Of a DNA stretch of 5,384 nucleotides, positions 1 through 5,384 are shown piece by piece. The DNA is taken from the NCBI GenBank assembly GCA_018066005.1, contig JAGHSG010000050.1, forward strand, positions 1 through 5,384. Reading direction: 5' to 3'. Under the pieces are notes generated by a model that saw nothing but the letters and a program-made list of their open reading frames with translations, was not told where the DNA came from and made no database searches. Positions within the stretch are counted from its first letter, which is position 1. Each line of letters begins with the position of its first letter. The stretch is from Bacteroidales bacterium (GTDB taxonomy: Bacteria; Bacteroidota; Bacteroidia; Bacteroidales; Paludibacteraceae). The translations under genes and the position numbers were made by a program.

Positions 1-5
1 AATAA

Positions 6-1484
6 ATGACCCGTCGTCTATCCATATTATGTCTTGTCGCACTTGCGCTAATCGGATGCAAGGAACAGCAACTCACCTACTCCTCCAACGCCAAGTTGTC
101 GCTATCTGCCGACTCGGTGCTCTTTGATACCATCTTCACGGCTGCCGGCAGTTCGACCCAACAAGTGATGATTTATAATCGCAACAGCAACGCTATCCGT
201 ATATCCCGTGTCTGGTGGCAGAAAAACGATGGACAAGGGCACTGTTTCTTTGCCAATCTGGACGGCGAGAATAATATCAATAACTTGCGCGACATAGACA
301 TCAACGGTGGCGACAGTCTATACTTGTTCCTGCGTGCCGAGATAGACCCCTATAACAACGACGCCCACCCCATCGAATCAGACACCCTTTGGTTGGAATG
401 CAACGGTACCCGCACGCCCCTGTACGTGGAAGCGTATGGTATGGATGTGGAGCGTATCCGCACGGATTCAGGCAGCACTATCTATCCCAACGGGCTGCGT
501 CTGACAGCTGCCAAGCCCTACCTCATCTACGACACACTGTGGATAGCCGGTAAACTGACTATTGAGCCGGGGGCAACACTTTATATGCATAAGAATGCGC
601 ATATCATCGCGTATGGTAATGTAGATGCCCAAGGGACTCCCGACAAGCGCATTCGCATTATGGGTGACCGCACGGACAAACTATTTCCCAAAGTGCCTTA
701 CCGTGTTGCCAGCGGTCAGTGGGGCGGTATCTACTTATTCCGTTTGGACTCCATGCCTAACCCGCTCAGCACCTCGTATCGTTTGGCGAATATAGATATT
801 CTCAGCGGTACGGTTGGACTGTTCTGCCATAGCAACACGCCCGAGAATAAGCCCAAACTCTATCTGCGTAACGCACGCATTCACAACATGGCGGAGTACG
901 GAGTGGTCATGGAGAACACCAATGCCGAGATACTGAATACCGAAGTCAGCAACTGCGCTTCGTACGGGCTGTATATGGCAGGCGGTAAGCATATCGTGGA
1001 GCACACCTCCGTCGCCAATTATTTCGGTTATCCCTACACGACCATCAATATCCACAATGTCAACCGCGAAGATGTGGCAGGCGTTTATATCTTGGCAACG
1101 TCCTACGATATGGACGAGTCTGTCTCTACTCTCCGCAACTGCATAGCCACAGGTGCCGTGACACCAGCTTTGGTGGTGGATAGTATTCCCGAGAGCGGTT
1201 TCCAAGGGCAGATAACCGGTTGTTACTTGCAATGCGACACGTTGCCTGCCGAATGGGCTTCGCAGAATGTCTATGCGCAGAAAAACGACACGGTCTTCAA
1301 GAACACGTACTACCTCTATAACGAGTATAATTACTACGATTTCCACCTCTACGACAACTCCCCTGCCCGTCGCATCGGCTTACCTTTGTCATCGTTGCAA
1401 CTGGACGGAAGGAACAAGGACTTGGACGGTCTGGACCGCGACCCCGAGTACCCCGATGCAGGATGCTATGTGTACCCGCAATAA
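6..1484 (+). CDS. Lipoprotein with right-handed parallel beta-helix (Bacteroidales type)
   Basis: Predicted 492-residue lipid-anchored envelope protein of unknown function. The N-terminus has two arginines, a hydrophobic stretch and a lipobox L15-I-G-C18, so Cys18 should be the acylated residue after signal peptidase II cleavage. K19-E20 after the cysteine is weakly like the charged export signals of surface lipoproteins in this phylum (inference). Residues about 30-150 look like an Ig-like beta-sandwich (S-x-D-S-V-L-F-D-T-I-F, then V-M-I-Y-N-R-N). From about 170 to 450 the chain resembles a right-handed beta-helix: L-T-I-E-P-G-A-T-L-Y at 184-193, G-D-R at 220-222, G-Q-W-G-G-I at 237-242, then short repeating strands. 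The end, D-L-D-G-L-D-R-D...P-D-A-G-C-Y (472-488), matches the usual close of such proteins. The start is fixed by an in-frame TAA at 3-5. The ATG overlaps a TGA at 7-9, which could be the stop of an upstream gene. No catalytic residues could be assigned; a structural or glycan-binding role is possible. Confidence 0.88.
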   Translation: MTRRLSILCLVALALIGCKEQQLTYSSNAKLSLSADSVLFDTIFTAAGSSTQQVMIYNRNSNAIRISRVWWQKNDGQGHCFFANLDGENNINNLRDIDINGGDSLYLFLRAEIDPYNNDAHPIESDTLWLECNGTRTPLYVEAYGMDVERIRTDSGSTIYPNGLRLTAAKPYLIYDTLWIAGKLTIEPGATLYMHKNAHIIAYGNVDAQGTPDKRIRIMGDRTDKLFPKVPYRVASGQWGGIYLFRLDSMPNPLSTSYRLANIDILSGTVGLFCHSNTPENKPKLYLRNARIHNMAEYGVVMENTNAEILNTEVSNCASYGLYMAGGKHIVEHTSVANYFGYPYTTINIHNVNREDVAGVYILATSYDMDESVSTLRNCIATGAVTPALVVDSIPESGFQGQITGCYLQCDTLPAEWASQNVYAQKNDTVFKNTYYLYNEYNYYDFHLYDNSPARRIGLPLSSLQLDGRNKDLDGLDRDPEYPDAGCYVYPQ

Positions 1485-1496
1485 TTGGCTGTTCTT

Positions 1497-1518
1497 AACG
1501 GTGGTTCAACGGTAGTTC
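1497..1518 (+). repeat. Two 11-bp direct repeats in the ribF leader
   Basis: AACGGTGGTTC at 1497-1507 is followed directly by AACGGTAGTTC at 1508-1518, with one mismatch in eleven. The pair fills half of the 42-bp gap between the lipoprotein stop and the ribF ATG, ending 8 bases before the ATG. It could be a small duplication that set the spacing, or chance. No operator or known leader motif was recognised in it. Confidence 0.5.
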
Positions 1519-1526
1519 ACACTACT

Positions 1527-2423
1527 ATGAGATATATAGCGACCATAGGTTTTTTTGACGGTGTGCATCGCGGGCACCTCTTCCTGATTCAGCAACTCAT
1601 TGAGCGTGCCGAGCAGAAGCATTTGTCGTCTATGCTCATCACCTTTGGTGACCATCCCCGTCTGACTTTGGAAGGCAAGTCGCCCGAACTGCTCCTGACC
1701 CGTGAAGAACGTGAAGAGCGGCTCAAACAAAGCGGGGTTAATCAGGTGGTGGAATTTAATTTCTCCGTCATTCAGAACATGACCGCCGAAGAGTTTATGG
1801 ATGTCCTCCACGACCGTTGCGAAGTGGATGTCTTACTCATGGGCTACGACCATCGGTTTGGCAGCGACCGTCTGCAAGATTTTGAAGCGTACCGCCAAGC
1901 CGGTATCCGCGCAGGCATACAAGTTGAACTTGCGCTCGCGTACAACAACCCATCAACCCATATATCGTCAACCGCCATCCGCCGTGCGTTGCACGAAGGA
2001 CGAATAGCTGATGCCAACGCTATGCTCGGCTATCCGTATGCGCTAACGGGGACGGTCGTTCACGGACGGCATATAGGAACCGAATTGGGATTCCCGACAG
2101 CCAACCTCTCTGTGCCTGCCGACAAACTCATTCCTCACCAAGGAGTCTATGCTGCAACCTGCAATCTACTACCTACTACCTGCAACCTACTACCACTCCC
2201 CTGCCTCGTCAACATAGGTACCAACCCCACCTTTGGGACGGACCTGCCCTTATCCATAGAAATACATATCCCCAATTGTCATGAAGACTTGTATGGGCAG
2301 TCGCTGATCGTACAACTGACGGCGTTTGTTCGGGATGAAAAAAACTTTGCTAATTCACAGCAATTGCAACAGCAGATTCAGGAAGATATCCGTCAGATGG
2401 AACAATTGCTACAAAATAATTGA
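1527..2423 (+). CDS. ribF: Bifunctional riboflavin kinase / FAD synthetase
   Basis: Cytoplasmic enzyme that phosphorylates riboflavin to FMN (C-terminal kinase) and adenylylates FMN to FAD (N-terminal nucleotidyltransferase). The product has 298 residues, near the family's usual 300-315. The FAD synthetase half shows G8-F-F-D-G-V-H-R-G-H17 with the HxGH nucleotide-binding signature (14-17), T-F-G-D-H-P-R (39-45), G-Y-D-H-R-F-G (106-112) and I-S-S-T-A-I-R-R-A-L (146-155). The kinase half shows G-F-P-T-A-N (188-193, the PTAN motif), G-V-Y-A (206-209), N-I-G-T-N-P-T-F (229-236), E-I-H (245-247, with the probable catalytic Glu245), D-L-Y-G (254-257) and V-R-D-E-K-N-F-A (268-275). The ATG at 1527 was chosen over an in-frame TTG at 1485 because the family fold begins at once (M-R-Y-I-A-T-I-G); the 14 extra residues would match nothing and TTG abuts the previous stop. 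No Shine-Dalgarno sequence is seen. A tandem repeat encodes residues about 210-227, making the segment between GVYA and NIG about 4 residues longer than in E. coli RibF, as recalled. Confidence 0.96.
   Translation: MRYIATIGFFDGVHRGHLFLIQQLIERAEQKHLSSMLITFGDHPRLTLEGKSPELLLTREEREERLKQSGVNQVVEFNFSVIQNMTAEEFMDVLHDRCEVDVLLMGYDHRFGSDRLQDFEAYRQAGIRAGIQVELALAYNNPSTHISSTAIRRALHEGRIADANAMLGYPYALTGTVVHGRHIGTELGFPTANLSVPADKLIPHQGVYAATCNLLPTTCNLLPLPCLVNIGTNPTFGTDLPLSIEIHIPNCHEDLYGQSLIVQLTAFVRDEKNFANSQQLQQQIQEDIRQMEQLLQNN
2152..2207 (+). repeat. Heptanucleotide tandem repeat (CTRCWAC) inside ribF
   Basis: Six head-to-tail 7-mers are read directly: CTGCAAC (2152), CTGCAAT (2159), CTACTAC (2166), CTACTAC (2173), CTGCAAC (2180) and CTACTAC (2187), ending at 2193. 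Two decayed units follow, CACTCCC (2194) and CTGCCTC (2201). Three units make 21 nt, so the protein shows a 7-residue repeat, T-C-N-L-L-P-T then T-C-N-L-L-P-L (211-224), and Cys212, Cys219 and Cys226 fall exactly seven residues apart. The tract lies between the conserved GVYA and NIG motifs of the riboflavin kinase domain, probably in a beta-hairpin turn. It looks like a short minisatellite tolerated in a loop. A change of one unit would shift the reading frame. Confidence 0.85.
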
Positions 2424-2425
2424 TT

Positions 2426-5341
2426 ATGAAAAAGTTTGTGTGTTTGATTTTTCTCGGCATCGCTACTTGGTTGAGTGCGCAGACCTACCAGGTGTACAGC
2501 GTACATGGTTTGGTTATCAACAACTCGGACGGTTCACCGGTCGAGATGGCTGCCGTGCAACTCTACAAGATGACCTCCGCCAAAGATAGTTCGATGGTCA
2601 CCGGTGTGCAAGCCGATTTGAACGGTGAATACTGGCTCACGTCTATTCCCGCGGGCGATTACAAGATATGGGTGTCCAGCATCGGTTTCAAGCCTCAAAG
2701 CAAAACCATCAAGGTGCAGAATAACCTTGCCGTCCCCACAATACGGCTCAAAGAAGACGTGGAACTGCTGCAAGAAGTGCAGGTAAAGGGTAAAGCCGCC
2801 GAGATGACCGTCAAAGGCGACACGATTGAGTATAACACCGCCGCTTATCAGGTGGGCGAGAACGCCATGGTCGAAGACCTGCTCAAGAAAATGAACGGTG
2901 TGCAGGTGGACAAAGAAGGTAAAGTAACCATCAACGGCGAAGAGATAAAGGGGGTGCGTATTGACGGTAAGAAATTCTTCGGTGATGACGTACAGGCAGC
3001 CACCAAGAACATCCCAGCCGACATGATTCAGAAGATACAGGTCATTGATGAGAAATCCGATATGGCCAAACTGACCGGCTTTGAAGATGACGAGACTGAG
3101 CGTGTCATTAACCTCACTCTCAAAGAAGACCGCAAGAAAGGTGTCTTCGGCAATTACAACGCCGGTTTGGGTGCTGATATCTACCCTGCTATGGATACGT
3201 GGCGCGCCAAGGACGATATGCGTTATACGGCAGGCGTCTTCACCAATATATTGGCAGGCGAGAGTCAGACAACCGTCATCGGGTCGGCTAATAATACCAA
3301 CGAGATACGTTCAGGACGCGGACGCAGTATGTTTGGCGGACAGAACTCCGGCATCACGTGGGCGGAGAACGTAGGTATCAACACCAACATTGATTTTACC
3401 AACAAGATAGCCAAGCGGGATAACCAGTCCTCCCTGCTGTTCGGTGGCGACGTGTCGTTTAACCATTCGCTGAACAATATGCACTCGCTCAGCAATAAGG
3501 AGAGTTATTCGGGACCGGTCACCATCTTCAATACCGACTCCACCGACAAAGACTCGCACGGCTGGGATGTCAACGCACGCTTTGAGTTAGAATACCAGAT
3601 TGACACCCTCAATAAGATTATTTTCAAGCCCAATATCGGCTATACCAATAGTTATAGCGACGAAGACAAGACCTATATCTACCGCCGTGACTCCACCGAT
3701 GCTTCTGTTGCACAGAACAAGACGCAGGACACCATCACCTCCGGCTCGCAGTACCGCTACAACAAGTCCGAAGACATCAAAATAGGCTTACGTATGATTT
3801 ACAATCATAAGTTCTACAAACCCGGACGGTCGATTACTCTTAATCTTAATGTTGATTTTACCAACAACAAAGGCAAGACGACCACCGATGCCAAGGACAG
3901 GCTGGCGGACACCACCAAGATAGACCAGTACACCCATTCCAAGAGCAACACGCTTAACCTGCGCTTGCGTACTTCGTGGGTGGAACCGATTGCGGGGCAT
4001 AACCATTTCTTGGAGACTGTTATCATGTTTGGTACCAACCTGCGCCGTAGCAATAAGGACCAATACGATTTCAATAATCAAGACAGCGCGTATATTTATA
4101 GTGAGGATTTCTCCAACCGGTTAGAAAACACGTTTTTCCAAGAGTCTATATCGCTCAGTTACCGTTATATCAAGTCCAATACGGATCTGACTATAGGTGC
4201 GCAGTTCAATCCCTCGCAGACTATCTCGCGTACATACTACGGAACGGCACTCGCACGCGACACGACTATCTATGCCTGGAACTGGAGTCCTACGGTACGG
4301 TTCAAGTATAATTTTGGTAAAAAAGAGTTTGCCCGCATCCACTACCGCGGACGCAATAACCAGCCTTCCATCAACCAGATGGAGCCTGTGCGTAACAACT
4401 CCAACGCCATGAACGAGACGGTGGGTAACTTGGGACTTAAACCCGCTTTTGCGCATAACATACACGCCATGTACAGCAAGTTTGACCAAGATAAGTTCTG
4501 GTCCTTGATGACCGGTCTGCACGCCACCGTTACGCAGGATGCCCTGGTTAATAACTCCATCTACGACAAGACAGGTAAACTGTACCAACAGACGGTTAAT
4601 GCCAAGGGAACGCCGTGGAATATATCCGGCGACCTGATGTTCAACACGCCTTTTGCCAATAAACTGCTGCAATTCAACACCCGCACATCCTTGTCGTATA
4701 ACGAGCGACTTATGTATATCTCCCACGAGATGGATGCCGATGTTATCCATGGCATGATGGACCGCGACTGCTTCCCGCTGGGCGAAGAGAGCAAGACCGG
4801 CAATATAACCGTGCAGGAGAACTTGGCGTTGCGCCTCACGCACGACATTGTCGATTTAGGCGTTGTAGGCAATATATCGTACACCCGCACGCTCAATAAC
4901 CTCAACTCGTCTTCGTTGAGTAATGTCTTGGATTGGAGTATCACGGGTGATGTCACGTTCCACCTGCCCAAGAGTTGGAATATAGCAGCGGACTGTGGTT
5001 ATACGGCACGTTACGGATATACAGGACTGAATAATGTCAACGAAGTCATCCTCAATGCCTCTATTGACAAGAGTTGGGGCAATGCCACGCTCGCCCTGAA
5101 GGCGTATGACCTGCTGCATCAGAAGAAGAACATTGTGCAGATTATTAACGAGAACTCCATCACCTACCAGCAATGCAACACCCTTCCGACGTATGTCATG
5201 CTGACGTTCACGTACAAGTTCAACAAGATGGGTGATATGAAAGCCACCGGCATGGGGGGCTATATGCAGGAGATGATTGAATCCGGTGCCGACCCGTCCA
5301 AAGGCAAGATGCCTTCCGGTCCCCCACCCTTTATGCGATAG
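2426..5341 (+). CDS. Outer-membrane beta-barrel protein (TonB-receptor-like, OMP_b-brl_3 type)
   Basis: Predicted 971-residue outer-membrane barrel; substrate unknown. A signal peptide (M-K-K, hydrophobic 4-16, likely cut at L-S-A18/Q19) is followed by a carboxypeptidase-regulatory-like beta-sandwich at about 24-108 (V-H-G-L-V...G-S-P-V-E...N-G-E-Y-W...I-P-A-G-D-Y). A plug-like domain spans about 118-235 (G-D-T-I-E-Y-N at 131-137, E-D-L-L-K-K-M-N-G-V-Q-V, V-R-I-D-G-K-K-F-F-G-D-D at 177-188). The barrel runs from about 240 to 933 and carries the family-like segment N-Q-P-S-I-N-Q-M-E-P-V (645-655) and G-N-L-G-L-K-P (667-673). The last strand, about 921-933, is followed by a 37-residue Met/Gly/Pro-rich tail ending P-P-P-F-M-R. 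The ATG at 2426 is preferred over TTG at 2420, which overlaps the ribF stop, since M-K-K begins a normal signal peptide. No clear TonB box and no SusD partner downstream are visible, so a nutrient-uptake SusCD role is not supported. Import, efflux or a structural role all remain open. Confidence 0.93.
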   Translation: MKKFVCLIFLGIATWLSAQTYQVYSVHGLVINNSDGSPVEMAAVQLYKMTSAKDSSMVTGVQADLNGEYWLTSIPAGDYKIWVSSIGFKPQSKTIKVQNNLAVPTIRLKEDVELLQEVQVKGKAAEMTVKGDTIEYNTAAYQVGENAMVEDLLKKMNGVQVDKEGKVTINGEEIKGVRIDGKKFFGDDVQAATKNIPADMIQKIQVIDEKSDMAKLTGFEDDETERVINLTLKEDRKKGVFGNYNAGLGADIYPAMDTWRAKDDMRYTAGVFTNILAGESQTTVIGSANNTNEIRSGRGRSMFGGQNSGITWAENVGINTNIDFTNKIAKRDNQSSLLFGGDVSFNHSLNNMHSLSNKESYSGPVTIFNTDSTDKDSHGWDVNARFELEYQIDTLNKIIFKPNIGYTNSYSDEDKTYIYRRDSTDASVAQNKTQDTITSGSQYRYNKSEDIKIGLRMIYNHKFYKPGRSITLNLNVDFTNNKGKTTTDAKDRLADTTKIDQYTHSKSNTLNLRLRTSWVEPIAGHNHFLETVIMFGTNLRRSNKDQYDFNNQDSAYIYSEDFSNRLENTFFQESISLSYRYIKSNTDLTIGAQFNPSQTISRTYYGTALARDTTIYAWNWSPTVRFKYNFGKKEFARIHYRGRNNQPSINQMEPVRNNSNAMNETVGNLGLKPAFAHNIHAMYSKFDQDKFWSLMTGLHATVTQDALVNNSIYDKTGKLYQQTVNAKGTPWNISGDLMFNTPFANKLLQFNTRTSLSYNERLMYISHEMDADVIHGMMDRDCFPLGEESKTGNITVQENLALRLTHDIVDLGVVGNISYTRTLNNLNSSSLSNVLDWSITGDVTFHLPKSWNIAADCGYTARYGYTGLNNVNEVILNASIDKSWGNATLALKAYDLLHQKKNIVQIINENSITYQQCNTLPTYVMLTFTYKFNKMGDMKATGMGGYMQEMIESGADPSKGKMPSGPPPFMR

Positions 5342-5384
5342 CAATTAGTATTTTATTTGCATATATCAAAAAAAAAGTGTACCT
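5342..5384. other. AT-rich non-coding end of the window
   Basis: The 43 bases after the barrel stop are AT-rich and hold no gene. A run of nine A residues lies at 5368-5376. The only inverted repeat seen is GCAA (5341-5344) with TTGC (5357-5360), a 4-bp stem with a 12-nt loop, too weak to call a terminator. On the minus strand the A-run reads as a T-run, so it could belong to a terminator of a convergent gene beyond the window, or to an A/T-rich leader of a plus-strand gene. The sequence ends before either can be judged. Confidence 0.5.

Noticed and set aside
735..1346. 203-codon open frame on the minus strand
   Set aside because: It lies wholly inside the lipoprotein gene. Its translation is low in recognisable motifs and rich in His, Val and Ile, as expected for a reverse-frame shadow.
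1485..1526. TTG start for ribF giving 14 extra residues
   Set aside because: The extra residues resemble no RibF N-terminus, TTG abuts the previous stop, and the ATG at 1527 starts directly at the first family strand.
1550..1556. T7 run near the ribF start as a phase-variation tract
   Set aside because: It encodes the two phenylalanines of the conserved G-F-F-D-G-V-H motif and is too short to be a convincing variable tract.
2152..2207. Reading the ribF repeat as a CRISPR-like array
   Set aside because: The units are 7 nt long with no spacers, and the tract is coding; it is a simple tandem repeat.
2339..2345. A-AAA-AAC slippery heptamer in frame near the ribF end
   Set aside because: The codons encode the conserved D-E-K-N-F motif, and a -1 shift would meet TAA within a few codons. 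No strong stem follows, so programmed frameshifting is unlikely.
4121..4843. 240-codon open frame on the minus strand
   Set aside because: It is fully antisense to the barrel gene, whose protein is continuous and family-like here. No recognisable domain, signal or start context supports a second gene.
4856..5344. 162-codon minus-strand frame reaching past the barrel stop
   Set aside because: It runs antisense to the barrel C-terminus and shows no recognisable motif; the barrel's last strand is convincing on the plus strand.
5341..5360. GCAA/TTGC inverted repeat as a terminator
   Set aside because: Only four base pairs with a 12-nt AT-rich loop and no T-run directly after the stem.

Overview
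The window looks like chromosomal DNA from a member of the Bacteroidota, most likely the order Bacteroidales. Three things point there. The first gene encodes a lipoprotein with an Ig-like N-terminus and a right-handed beta-helix, of a kind common in that group. The last gene encodes an outer-membrane barrel with an N-terminal carboxypeptidase-regulatory-like domain and a plug, an architecture typical of the phylum. The start codons also lack Shine-Dalgarno sequences. Genus cannot be given from the sequence alone. No RNA gene, insertion sequence, CRISPR array or phage gene was seen.

Layout: three genes on the plus strand fill almost the whole window. (1) 6-1484 is the beta-helix lipoprotein. 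(2) 1527-2423 is ribF, the bifunctional riboflavin kinase/FAD synthetase, with a 42-bp gap after gene 1. (3) 2426-5341 is the 971-residue outer-membrane beta-barrel protein, starting 2 bp after the ribF stop. The last 43 bases are AT-rich non-coding DNA. The spacing and the lack of any recognisable internal promoter or terminator suggest one transcription unit. It may begin upstream of the window, because the first start codon directly follows an in-frame stop at 3-5 and overlaps a TGA at 7-9.

How the genes relate: RibF is a cytoplasmic housekeeping enzyme that makes FMN and FAD. The other two products are predicted to reach the envelope, one as a lipid-anchored protein and one as an outer-membrane barrel. 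No functional link between flavin synthesis and the envelope proteins is visible beyond co-orientation and tight packing, so the grouping may simply be shared transcription.

The most unusual signal is a heptanucleotide tandem repeat (consensus CTRCWAC, six units at 2152-2193, decaying to about 2207) inside the riboflavin-kinase half of ribF. Its 7-nt period is not a multiple of three. It is read as a 7-residue protein repeat only because three units make 21 nt, so gain or loss of one unit would shift the frame of an essential gene. No convincing new multi-gene system was found.
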